This document shows, in pieces, positions 1 to 7,822 of a stretch of DNA of 64,000 nt (position 1 is its first letter; each line of letters opens with the position of its first letter). The notes beneath the pieces are model-generated. The model searched no databases. It worked only from the letters and a program-made list of their open reading frames with translations, and had not been told where the DNA came from. The translations under genes and the position numbers were made by a program. Origin of the DNA: Streptomyces filipinensis (GTDB taxonomy: Bacteria; Actinomycetota; Actinomycetes; Streptomycetales; Streptomycetaceae). The stretch spans positions 1 to 64,000 of the forward strand of contig NZ_BMTD01000014.1 in the NCBI RefSeq assembly GCF_014649495.1, given 5' to 3'.

Positions 1-1
1 G

Positions 2-88
2 TACAAGCAGCAGGACTCCGAGCACCTGCTGGAGACCACCGGCAAGCAGCTGCGCAAGCTGATGAGCTGGGTGAACGAGGAGGCGTAA
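2..88 (+). CDS. ilvC: Ketol-acid reductoisomerase, C-terminal end only
   Basis: Only the last 28 codons lie in the window; the gene enters from the left edge and ends at a TAA. The tail contains LLETTGKQLRKLMSW followed by an acidic end, which matches the C-terminus of short (class I) ketol-acid reductoisomerases. The enzyme carries out the isomeroreduction step of valine and isoleucine synthesis in the cytoplasm. A hairpin follows directly, so serA is probably a separate transcription unit. The identification rests on a short tail and on serA lying downstream, an order familiar in Streptomyces. Confidence 0.8.
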   Translation, partial: YKQQDSEHLLETTGKQLRKLMSWVNEEA

Positions 89-97
89 GCCTCACGG

Positions 98-129
98 CAG
101 GGGGTCGGGGCAGCTGCTCCGGCCCCCTG
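98..129 (+). terminator. Hairpin terminator after ilvC
   Basis: CAGGGGGTCGG pairs with CCGGCCCCCTG (one G-T wobble) around a short loop, ten bases after the ilvC stop, followed by a short T-containing tract. The U-run is weak, as is usual in Streptomyces. Confidence 0.6.
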
Positions 130-149
130 TTCCACAACCGGCGGCAGGG

Positions 150-162
150 CTACAAAATGTAG
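150..162. promoter_or_regulatory. Inverted repeat upstream of serA
   Basis: CTACA-AAA-TGTAG is an AT-rich perfect inverted repeat in the 206-base leader between the ilvC terminator and serA. A GC-rich hairpin (CGGCCGTC-GG-GACGGCCG, 292-309) also lies just before the serA ribosome binding site. Either could be an operator or leader structure; no binding protein can be assigned. Confidence 0.35.
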
Positions 163-335
163 ATTCCCGTCCGGGTGATACTTCCGCGGTGGCGCAAAAC
201 GACGACCGCCGCGCCACTACACTGCTGCACAACATACGCGTCAGGCCCACAGCGTCGTGCGTCTTCCGCGGCTAGCCCCCTCCACCGCCAGCGGCCGTCG
301 GGACGGCCGTCCGCATTGGACTTGTGAGGACTCAC

Positions 336-1925
336 GTGAGCTCGAAACCCGTCGTACTCATCGCTGAAGAGCTGTCGCCCGCCACCGTCGACGCGCTTGG
401 GCCGGACTTCGAGATCCGGCACTGCAACGGAGCCGACCGCGCCGAGCTGCTTCCCGCCATCGCCGACGTCGACGCGATCCTGATCCGTTCCGCCACCAAG
501 GTCGACGCCGAGGCCATCGCCGCGGCGAAGAAGCTCAAGGTCGTCGCGCGCGCCGGCGTCGGCCTGGACAACGTCGACGTCTCCGCCGCCACCAAGGCCG
601 GCGTGATGGTCGTCAACGCCCCCACCTCCAACATCGTGACCGCCGCCGAGCTCGCCTGCGGTCTGATCCTCGCCAGCGCCCGCAACATCCCGCAGGCCAA
701 CACCGCGCTGAAGAACGGCGAGTGGAAGCGCAGCAAGTACACCGGTGTCGAGCTGGCCGAGAAGACCCTCGGCGTCGTCGGCCTCGGCCGCATCGGTGCC
801 CTGGTCGCCCAGCGCATGTCCGCCTTCGGCATGAAGGTCGTCGCCTACGACCCCTACGTGCAGCCCGCGCGGGCCGCGCAGATGGGCGTGAAGGTGCTGT
901 CCCTGGACGAGCTGCTGGAGGTCTCCGACTTCATCACCGTCCACCTGCCCAAGACCCCCGAGACCCTCGGCCTCATCGGCGACGAGGCGCTGCGCAAGGT
1001 CAAGCCGAGCGTGCGTGTCGTCAACGCCGCGCGCGGCGGCATCGTGGACGAGGCGGCGCTGTACGCGGCGCTGAAGGAGGGCCGGGTCGCCGGCGCCGGT
1101 CTCGACGTGTACGCCAAGGAGCCGTGCACCGACTCGCCGCTGTTCGAGCTGGACCAGGTCGTCTGCACCCCGCACCTCGGCGCCTCCACCGACGAGGCCC
1201 AGGAGAAGGCCGGCATCGCCGTCGCCAAGTCGGTGCGCCTCGCGCTCGCCGGCGAGCTGGTGCCGGACGCGGTGAACGTGCAGGGCGGTGTCATCGCCGA
1301 GGACGTCAAGCCGGGTCTGCCGCTCGCCGAGCGCCTCGGCCGGATCTTCACCGCGCTCGCCGGTGAGGTCGCGGTCCGCCTCGACGTCGAGGTCTACGGC
1401 GAGATCACCCAGCACGACGTGAAGGTGCTGGAGCTGTCCGCGCTCAAGGGTGTCTTCGAGGACGTCGTCGACGAGACGGTGTCGTACGTCAACGCGCCGC
1501 TGTTCGCGCAGGAGCGCGGCGTCGAGGTCCGGCTGACCACCAGCTCCGAGTCGGCCGAGCACCGCAACGTCGTCACCGTGCGCGGCACGCTCGCGGACGG
1601 CGAGGAGGTGTCGGTCTCCGGCACGCTGGCCGGCCCGAAGCACGTCCAGAAGATCGTCGCGGTCGGCGACTACGACGTCGACCTCGCGCTCGCCGACCAC
1701 ATGGTCGTGCTGCGCTACGAGGACCGCCCCGGTGTCGTCGGCACCGTGGGCCGCATCCTCGGCGAGGCGGGCATCAACATCGCCGGCATGCAGGTCGCCC
1801 GCGCGGCGGTGGGCGGTGAGGCGCTGGCCGTGCTCACCGTCGACGACACGGTCACCGCCGGTGTGCTGGCCGAGGTGGCCGCCGAGATCGGTGCGACGTC
1901 CGCCCGCTCGGTGAACCTGGTCTGA
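336..1925 (+). CDS. serA: D-3-phosphoglycerate dehydrogenase (long, ACT-domain type)
   Basis: First committed enzyme of serine synthesis: oxidises 3-phosphoglycerate to 3-phosphohydroxypyruvate with NAD in the cytoplasm. The 529-residue product has the split substrate-binding domain, a Rossmann motif GLGRIGALVAQRM near residue 150, the NAARGGIVDEAAL active-site segment, the catalytic-His segment HLGAS, then the intervening ASB domain and a C-terminal ACT domain (about 455-529) as in long actinobacterial SerA. The ACT domain suggests feedback by serine. I chose GTG 336 because GAGGA lies five bases upstream; an in-frame GTG at 324 would overlap that ribosome binding site. A strong hairpin terminator follows. 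Confidence 0.96.
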   Translation: MSSKPVVLIAEELSPATVDALGPDFEIRHCNGADRAELLPAIADVDAILIRSATKVDAEAIAAAKKLKVVARAGVGLDNVDVSAATKAGVMVVNAPTSNIVTAAELACGLILASARNIPQANTALKNGEWKRSKYTGVELAEKTLGVVGLGRIGALVAQRMSAFGMKVVAYDPYVQPARAAQMGVKVLSLDELLEVSDFITVHLPKTPETLGLIGDEALRKVKPSVRVVNAARGGIVDEAALYAALKEGRVAGAGLDVYAKEPCTDSPLFELDQVVCTPHLGASTDEAQEKAGIAVAKSVRLALAGELVPDAVNVQGGVIAEDVKPGLPLAERLGRIFTALAGEVAVRLDVEVYGEITQHDVKVLELSALKGVFEDVVDETVSYVNAPLFAQERGVEVRLTTSSESAEHRNVVTVRGTLADGEEVSVSGTLAGPKHVQKIVAVGDYDVDLALADHMVVLRYEDRPGVVGTVGRILGEAGINIAGMQVARAAVGGEALAVLTVDDTVTAGVLAEVAAEIGATSARSVNLV

Positions 1926-1940
1926 GACCCTCGCACGACA

Positions 1941-1984
1941 AGCGCCGGACGGCCTGACCGATGTCAGCCCGTCCGGCGCTTTTG
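1941..1984. terminator. Bidirectional terminator between serA and the convergent exporter
   Basis: AGCGCCGGACGG pairs perfectly with CCGTCCGGCGCT. The stem continues inside as CTGAC/GTCAG after one mismatch and ends in TTTT, so it should terminate serA. It may also act on the convergent gene. Confidence 0.85.
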
Positions 1985-2000
1985 CGTGCCGTGAGGAACC

Positions 2001-3545
2001 TCAGACCACAGCCTCCTCGGCCTCCGCCGCCGGCGTCTCCCGCACGTGGATCCGGCGCAGGGTCGTCGCCGCCGCGATCGCCGCGAGGAGCAGGACCGCC
2101 GTGCCCGCGAGGGCGGCGCCGTGCATGCCGGTGGTGAACGCCTCCCGGGCCGCCGTCGCCAGGGCGTCTCCCGCACGCCCCGGCAGGTGTCCGGCGACGG
2201 CCAGCGCGCCGCCCAGGGTCTCGTGGGCCTCGGCCGGGGCCGAGGACGGCATCTCGTGGCGGTAGACCGCCGTACCGATGGAGCCGAGGACCGCCATGCC
2301 CAGCGCGCCGCCGAACTCCTGGCCGGTCTCCAGCAGGGAGGAGGCGGCGCCCGCCTTCTCCACCGGGGCCGCGCCCATGGCCAGGTCGGTCATCTGCGAC
2401 ATCACCATGACGATGCCGGAGGCCAGGACGCCGCAGGCGGCGAGGACGAGCCAGAGGGAGTCCGTGCCGGCCAGGGCCAGCAGGCCGTAGCCCACCGCGG
2501 CGATGACGAAGCCCGAGGTGACCACGTAGGCGCGGTTGACGCCCTTCTGGACCAGGGCGGTCGCGATCGGGGCCGCCATGCCGATCGGCACCGAGGGCAG
2601 CAGCGCCCACAGGGCCGCCTCCATCGCGCTCTTGCCGAGCACCGACTGCAGGTACTGCGTGGTGAAGAAGGCCGAACCCATCATCGCGAACGCGGAGACG
2701 AGGTTCAGGACCACCGCGGGGGCGAAGCCCCGGCCGCGGAACAGGGCCGGCGAGATCATCGGCGAGGCGGCCGTCCGCTGGCGGTGGACGAAGAGGACCG
2801 CGAAGAGCAGGCCGACGGTGACCGAGACGACGTACTGCGGGTGCCAGCCCTCGGACGGGATCTCCTTGAGGCCGTAGATCACCGGGAGCACCGCCGCCAG
2901 CGACAGCGGCACGCTCACGAGGTCGAAGCGGCCGGGCTCAGGGTTCCTCGACTCGGGGAGCAGGAGCGGACCGAGGACCAGCAGCAGGGCCATCGCGGGC
3001 AGGTTGACCAGGAAGACCGAGCCCCACCAGAAGTACTGGACCAGCACACCGCTCAGCACGGAGCCCAGTGCGATGCCGCCGGTCATCACGCCGGACCAGA
3101 TGCCGATCGCCTTCGCCCGCTGCCCGGGGTCGGTGAACATCGTGCGGACGAGCGCCATCGTCGAGGGCATCAGGGTCGCCCCGCCGATACCGAGGACCGC
3201 GCGGGCCGCGATCAGGGTCTCGGCGCTGTTCGCGTAGGCCGCGACCAGGGACGCGGCCCCGAAGGCCGCGGCGCCGATCAGGAGGAGCTTGCGGCGGCCG
3301 ATGCGGTCGCCCAGCGAACCCATCGTCATCAGCAGGCCGGCCAGGACGAAGGCGTAGATGTCGAAGATCCACAGCTGCTGGGTGCCGCTCGGGGCGAGGT
3401 CCGCGCTGATCGCCGGGATGGCGAAGTAGAGGACCGAGACGTCCATGGAGACCAGCAGCAGCGGAAGCATCAGCACCGCGAGCGCGGTCCATTCGCGGCG
3501 ACCGGCGCGTCCGGCAGGGGAGTTGGTGCTCGTCGAGTGGGTCAT
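2001..3545 (-). CDS. MFS exporter, DHA2 family (SmvA/LfrA/QacA-like)
   Basis: A 514-residue membrane protein with about 14 hydrophobic segments, the number expected for proton-driven DHA2 drug exporters. Motif C-like and loop 2-3 signatures are visible: DVSVLYFAIPAI near residue 34, GSLGDRIGRRKLL near 80, and SGVMTGGIALGSVLSG near 150. It probably exports cationic or hydrophobic compounds across the plasma membrane; the substrate cannot be read from sequence. It is divergent from a TetR gene, the classical exporter/repressor arrangement, with two direct repeats in the shared promoter region. The ATG start sits immediately before hydrophilic residues leading into TM1. Confidence 0.9.
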   Translation of the reverse strand: MTHSTSTNSPAGRAGRREWTALAVLMLPLLLVSMDVSVLYFAIPAISADLAPSGTQQLWIFDIYAFVLAGLLMTMGSLGDRIGRRKLLLIGAAAFGAASLVAAYANSAETLIAARAVLGIGGATLMPSTMALVRTMFTDPGQRAKAIGIWSGVMTGGIALGSVLSGVLVQYFWWGSVFLVNLPAMALLLVLGPLLLPESRNPEPGRFDLVSVPLSLAAVLPVIYGLKEIPSEGWHPQYVVSVTVGLLFAVLFVHRQRTAASPMISPALFRGRGFAPAVVLNLVSAFAMMGSAFFTTQYLQSVLGKSAMEAALWALLPSVPIGMAAPIATALVQKGVNRAYVVTSGFVIAAVGYGLLALAGTDSLWLVLAACGVLASGIVMVMSQMTDLAMGAAPVEKAGAASSLLETGQEFGGALGMAVLGSIGTAVYRHEMPSSAPAEAHETLGGALAVAGHLPGRAGDALATAAREAFTTGMHGAALAGTAVLLLAAIAAATTLRRIHVRETPAAEAEEAVV

Positions 3546-3576
3546 GCCGATGACTGTACGGGCGTCTTAAACACTT

Positions 3577-3620
3577 GTCTAGAACGAATGTATAAGTCAT
3601 CCGTCTAGGACGCTCGTATG
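3577..3620. promoter_or_regulatory. Two direct repeats, probable TetR operator region
   Basis: GTCTAGAACGAATGTAT (3577-3593) and GTCTAGGACGCTCGTAT (3603-3619) match at 13 of 17 positions and are spaced 26 bases apart. Each begins with a near-palindromic GTCTAG[AG]AC core. They occupy the intergenic space between the divergent exporter and TetR genes, so they probably bind the neighbouring TetR protein. Confidence 0.55.
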
Positions 3621-3642
3621 GATCGGCGGTAGGGTGGGACGC

Positions 3643-4227
3643 ATGGGACACCGTGAGGATCTGCTCGAAGGCGCCAAGCGCTGCCTGCTGGAGAAGGGGT
3701 TCCTGCGCACGACCGCGCGGGACATCGTCAAGGAGTCGGGCACCAACCTGGCGTCGATCGGCTACCACTACGGGTCGAAGGCCGAGTTGCTGGTGCAGGC
3801 CTACGTCGCGCTGATCGAGGAGGTGGGGGAGCGGTTCGACCCCGGGCTCGGCGGGACGGTGACGCAGCCCCCCGGGTCGCTGGAGCGCTTCCAGGAGGTG
3901 TGGACGAGCATCATCCGCACGGTGCCCGACTCCCGGGCGATCTGGCTGCTCAGCTTCGAGCTCATGTTCCAGGACGAGCGGCTGGAGCAGGTGCGCAAGC
4001 TCCTGGCCGAGGCGCAGAAGGAGGGCCGCGCGGGGCTCGCCGCCATGTTCAGCGGTGTCCCGGAGGCCGAACTCGACCCGGAGGCGGTCGATACCGAGGG
4101 GCGCCTCTACCAGACGCTGCTCAACGGCCTCATGGTCCAGTGGCTCTTCGACCCGGACTCGGCCACCACCGCCGAGCAGCTGACGGCGGGGCTGCGCCGG
4201 GTGATCGACGGGGTCGGCAACAGCTAG
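3643..4227 (+). CDS. TetR-family transcriptional regulator
   Basis: A 194-residue protein with an N-terminal TetR helix-turn-helix (about residues 4-50, with TTARDIVKESGTNLASIGYHYGSK-type spacing) and a helical C-terminal ligand domain. It is divergent from the DHA2 exporter and probably represses it until an exporter substrate binds. ATG 3643 is preferred over the in-frame GTG 3634 because the GGGTGGGA tract sits just upstream of the ATG and the common TetR start spacing is kept. Confidence 0.88.
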   Translation: MGHREDLLEGAKRCLLEKGFLRTTARDIVKESGTNLASIGYHYGSKAELLVQAYVALIEEVGERFDPGLGGTVTQPPGSLERFQEVWTSIIRTVPDSRAIWLLSFELMFQDERLEQVRKLLAEAQKEGRAGLAAMFSGVPEAELDPEAVDTEGRLYQTLLNGLMVQWLFDPDSATTAEQLTAGLRRVIDGVGNS

Positions 4228-4261
4228 CAGCGCCGGCTGCGTACGGATCGGCGGCGTCCCG

Positions 4262-4519
4262 GTGACCTGTGCGGGCAACGGCGTCCGGGGCCCGCTGACC
4301 CTGGACGCCGACACCGGCGGCTTCTCGGTCACCGGCAACGCGGTCACCGGCCCGGTGCGGATCACCGGCAACAGCGGCAGCGGCCCGCTCCCCGAGGAGT
4401 CCACGCCCGCCTTCGTGGACGACCAGGTCGACGGTCCGCTGTCCTGCGACGGCAGCGCGCCGGAACTGCGGCAGAGCGGCAACACGGTGAGCGGGCCACG
4501 GTCCGGACAGTGCCGGTGA
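4262..4519 (+). pseudogene. Orphan fragment of a glycine/asparagine-rich beta-repeat protein
   Basis: The 85-residue reading frame carries repeated G-N-x-V-x-GP units (GNGVRGPL, GNAVTGPV, GNTVSGP) and ends with GQC-R, a pattern recalled from the C-termini of secreted Streptomyces proteins of unknown function. There is no signal peptide and only a weak ribosome binding site. The same frame stays open upstream to about 4205 without a better start. I infer a surviving 3' fragment of a larger secreted gene, but an intact short gene cannot be excluded. Confidence 0.4.
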
Positions 4520-4607
4520 GCCGTTGACGTGCGTACGCGCCGGTACGCGCTGAACGCGCCGGTGCGCGGATTGCGGGCGGCCGTCGGGTGCGGGAGATTG
4601 ACCCCAT

Positions 4608-6224
4608 GTGCCCGAATCGCCAGGAACCCTGGCCGAGATGCCCGTAGCGGACACCCGGACGGCGGTGCTGATCGTCGGGGCCGGCCCGGTGGGGCTCACC
4701 GCCCGCGCCCTGCTGGAACGCTGGGGCGTGCGGACGCTGCTGGTCGAGCGGCATGGCGAGCTGTCACCGTTTCCCCGGTCACGGCTGGTCAACGTGCGCT
4801 CGATGGAGATCTTCCGGGGGCTGGGGCTCGCCGACCGGATCACCGCCAGGGCGTTCGCGCCGCGCTACGGCCGGGTCCGCTTCCGTGACACCCTGAGCGG
4901 CCGCGACTTCGCCACGGCGGCGATGGCCGCGGTGCACGCACCGGTGCCGGAGAGCCCCGTGACCGGCGTGGTCACCTCGCAGGACCGGCTGGAGCCCGTC
5001 CTGCTCGGCGCGGCGGACACGCCGGTGCGGTTCGGGACCGGGCTCGCCGGCCTGACCGAGGAGGACGACGCCGTCGTCGCGCGGCTCGCCGACCACCGCA
5101 CCGGCGCCGAGACGCGGATCCGCGCCCGGTACGTCCTCGCCGCCGACGGCGCGCACTCCACCGTCCGGCGGCTGCTGGGCATCGGCACCGCCGGCCCGGG
5201 CGCGCTCGGGGACGCCACCACCGTGGTGTTCGACGCCGACCTGGACCGCTGGTGCGCCCGGCAGCCCGCCGGGGTCTACTTCACCCCGCACGGCTCCTTC
5301 ATGCCGCTCTACCCCGAAGGAGGCTGGGCCTGGTTCGGCCCCACGCCCGACGGCGCCGGGGACACCGACTGGGCCGGCCTCGTGGCGCGCGCCCTCGGCC
5401 CCGGCACCGGCGTACGGCCCCGGGTGCTGCGTGTCCAGCACTGGGTGATGGAGGCGTTCGTCGCCGAGCGGCTCCTGCACGGCCGGGTCCTGCTGGCCGG
5501 CGATGCCGCACACGCGGTCCCGGTCATCGGCGGCCTGGGCATGAACGCCGGCGTGGCCGACGTGCACAACCTGTGCTGGAAACTGGCGGGCGTGCTCCAG
5601 GGCTGGGCCGGGCCGGGGCTGCTGGCCACCTACGAGCCGGAACGGCACCCCGTCGCCCACGAGACGCTCCGCCAGGCGGTGGCCAACGCCCAGCTCCTGC
5701 GCGAGGTGCAGCGCCGCCGGCTCGCACAGCTGCGGGCCGGGGGAGCGGTGCCGGACCCGGTCGAAACCCCCTGGGCGGACCGGTACTTCGCCCAACTGGG
5801 CCTGGTGCTCGGCGCCGTCTACCGCTCCGCCGCCGTCCTCCCCACCGACCAGCCGCCCACCCGGCCCTCCGACCCCGGCACGGACCCCGGCCCCGGCTCC
5901 GGTACGGACTACGTGCCCACCGCGGATCCGGGGCGGCGCCTGCCGCACCTCTGGCTCGGCGACGACCGCTCCACGCTGGACACCGTCGGCGCGTGGTTCA
6001 CCCTGCTCACCCCGGACCCCGCCGCCTGGGCGCAGCGCACGGCCGGGTCCGTCCCGCTGCGCGTCGAGCCACTGCCCCGCGAGCACACCGAGCCGTACGG
6101 CCTCGGCCCGCGCGGCGCCCTGCTCGTCCGGCCGGACGGGCACATCGCAGCCCGCTGGCCCGACCGCCCCCCGACCACCACGCCCCTCCCCGACGCCCTG
6201 GCCGGTCTTACCGGCCGCCCTTGA
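4608..6224 (+). CDS. Class A FAD-dependent monooxygenase
   Basis: A 538-residue flavoprotein hydroxylase of the group that acts on aromatic and polyketide substrates with NAD(P)H and O2. All three fold signatures are visible: dinucleotide-binding GAGPVGL near residue 22, the DG motif AADGAHS near 180, and the GD motif LLAGDAAHAVPVIGGLGMN near 295. A C-terminal thioredoxin-like tail of about 150 residues is typical of the RdmE/PgaE group. GTG 4608 has GGGAG eleven bases upstream; ATG 4638 (starting MPVADTR) is a plausible alternative. No polyketide genes lie nearby, so the substrate is unknown. The last 100 bases belong to a three-copy tandem repeat. Confidence 0.85.
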   Translation: MPESPGTLAEMPVADTRTAVLIVGAGPVGLTARALLERWGVRTLLVERHGELSPFPRSRLVNVRSMEIFRGLGLADRITARAFAPRYGRVRFRDTLSGRDFATAAMAAVHAPVPESPVTGVVTSQDRLEPVLLGAADTPVRFGTGLAGLTEEDDAVVARLADHRTGAETRIRARYVLAADGAHSTVRRLLGIGTAGPGALGDATTVVFDADLDRWCARQPAGVYFTPHGSFMPLYPEGGWAWFGPTPDGAGDTDWAGLVARALGPGTGVRPRVLRVQHWVMEAFVAERLLHGRVLLAGDAAHAVPVIGGLGMNAGVADVHNLCWKLAGVLQGWAGPGLLATYEPERHPVAHETLRQAVANAQLLREVQRRRLAQLRAGGAVPDPVETPWADRYFAQLGLVLGAVYRSAAVLPTDQPPTRPSDPGTDPGPGSGTDYVPTADPGRRLPHLWLGDDRSTLDTVGAWFTLLTPDPAAWAQRTAGSVPLRVEPLPREHTEPYGLGPRGALLVRPDGHIAARWPDRPPTTTPLPDALAGLTGRP

Positions 6225-6432
6225 CGCCCTGGCCGGACGGGACGACATCCCCATCCGCCGGCCCGACCGTCCGCGGGCGGCCATGCCCCTCGCCGCCACC
6301 TTGGCCGTTCTTCCGGGCCGCCTGTGGCACGTTCGGCGGGGTGGGATGACCTTGCCGCGCGCTGGCCCGACCGCTCACCAAACGCCACGACCTCTTCTCG
6401 GCGCCCTGGCCGGTCTTACCGGGCGTCCCTGA
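6121..6432 (+). repeat. Three diverged tandem copies of the monooxygenase 3' end
   Basis: Cores beginning CGC[TC]GGCCCGACCG occur at 6153, 6256 and 6360, spacings of 103 and 104 bases. Each runs about 72 bases to a GGCCG[CT]CC- or GGGCGTCC-like end. Copies 1 and 3 both end as ALAGLTGRP plus stop; copy 2 reads LAVLPGRL in another frame. Copy 1 is inside the gene and copies 2-3 lie downstream. The unit length is not a multiple of three, so the copies fall in different frames. Confidence 0.8.
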
Positions 6433-6444
6433 TGTCCCGGCCGG

Positions 6445-7659
6445 TCACAGTCGGGCCCGCTTCAGGGCCATGTGCAGGAGGAGGCGGTCCTCGCCGTCGT
6501 CCAGGTCCAGGCCGGTCAGCTGCTCGACCCGGGACAGGCGGTAGTACAGGGTCTGCCGGTGGATGCCCAGTTCGGCGGCCGTGCGGCCGGCCTGCCCCGC
6601 GCGGTCGAGATAGACCTCCGCGGTGCGGGCGAGCTCCCGGTGGGCGGGGGAGAGGAGCGGGCCGACCACGGGATCGTGCGCGGACTCGGGCGGCAGCGCG
6701 GTCAGCAGCCGGTACGGCCCGATGCGGGCCCACTGGGCGATGGGCCCGAAGCGCGGCTCGGCCAGCGCGGCGCGCGCCGCCGCCGCGGCCTCCTGCCACA
6801 CCGTCCCCAGTTCGGTGAGACCGACGCGGGGCTCGCCGACCCCGGCGGCCGCCGCTGCCACCCGGGCGCCGGCCCCGCGCGCCGTCTCGGCCTCCTTCAG
6901 CACCCGCCCGGCCGCCGCCAGCGCGGGTGTGCTCGTCTGGGTGGTCCGCAGCCGGATCAGCAGCGCGAGGCTCTGCCCCGACACCCCCCAGGGAAGGGTG
7001 CACAGCGCCGCCGTGTGGGGGATCGTACGGGCGGCCGGGGCGTCGTCCGGGTCGGCGGACGGCCAGGGGGCGACGCACACCAGGGTGACGGGTCCGTCCG
7101 CGCGTGCGCCGAGCGCGGTGCGCAGCTCGGCCACCGCCATGTCCCGCTGCCAGCCGCGTTCCGCGGTCAGCACCGCCCGCAGCTCCCGGCTCAGCCCGGC
7201 CCCGGCCTCCGCCTCGTCGGCGAGCAGCGCGCCGATCCGGCCGGCCACCTGCATCGCGGCGGCCAGCTGCGCGTCCGTCGGCCCCGGATCGCCGTCCAGC
7301 AGCCAGACGTAGCCGAGGACGACCCCCCGATGGCGTACCGGCAGGCAGATCCGGCCGCGGTACACGCCGGCCTCGGGGCTCGGCGGGATGCGCACCGGGC
7401 CGGTCGCGCGGGTGATGCCGAAGCCCTCGAACCACGACCGGACCGTCGCCGTGGAGCGGCGGGTGAGGATCGAGCGGGTGCGCACCGGGTCCAGCGCCGA
7501 GGGATCCAGCTCGTCGTCGCTGTCGTACGCGCCGAAGACGATCAGCTCGAAGTCGCGGTTCTCCAGGGTCGCCGGGAAGCCCAGCAGCTCCGAGATCTCG
7601 TCCACCAGTTCCTGGTAGTCCGCCTTGTATTCCGCCGCCACTCGGGCATTCTCTCCCAT
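6445..7659 (-). CDS. PucR-family regulator, probably of proline catabolism
   Basis: A 404-residue protein with a GAF/DUF-like N-terminal half, a GGDEF-like CdaR middle region, and a C-terminal PucR helix-turn-helix (about 345-400: TAAELGIHRQTLYYRLSR). PucR proteins usually activate adjacent catabolic genes in response to the substrate. It is divergent from the proline dehydrogenase gene across a 163-base intergenic region with several inverted repeats. A role in controlling the proline genes is inferred from this position. The first codons of the gene are ATG followed by GGAGAG. Confidence 0.85.
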   Translation of the reverse strand: MGENARVAAEYKADYQELVDEISELLGFPATLENRDFELIVFGAYDSDDELDPSALDPVRTRSILTRRSTATVRSWFEGFGITRATGPVRIPPSPEAGVYRGRICLPVRHRGVVLGYVWLLDGDPGPTDAQLAAAMQVAGRIGALLADEAEAGAGLSRELRAVLTAERGWQRDMAVAELRTALGARADGPVTLVCVAPWPSADPDDAPAARTIPHTAALCTLPWGVSGQSLALLIRLRTTQTSTPALAAAGRVLKEAETARGAGARVAAAAAGVGEPRVGLTELGTVWQEAAAAARAALAEPRFGPIAQWARIGPYRLLTALPPESAHDPVVGPLLSPAHRELARTAEVYLDRAGQAGRTAAELGIHRQTLYYRLSRVEQLTGLDLDDGEDRLLLHMALKRARL

Positions 7660-7707
7660 TTTCCGGCGCCTTCATACATCTGTCTGAGATCCCGGGCACG
7701 GATGCGT

Positions 7708-7786
7708 GACAGCTGTCGATGGCTCACGATCGGAGAGATCCTTAGGTTTCACGGTGGTTCTCCGTGCCGTACCCGAAACGTCGGGT
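7708..7786. promoter_or_regulatory. Inverted repeats between the PucR gene and proline dehydrogenase
   Basis: Three short inverted repeats lie in the divergent promoter region: perfect GACAGCTGTC (7708-7717), CACGG-N7-CCGTG (about 7750-7766) and ACCCGA-AACG-TCGGGT (7771-7786). They are candidate sites for the neighbouring regulator. Which one is used cannot be told from sequence. Confidence 0.4.
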
Positions 7787-7822
7787 GACGGCCCATTTGA
7801 TGCTTGTCTGTGGAGGTGCCCC

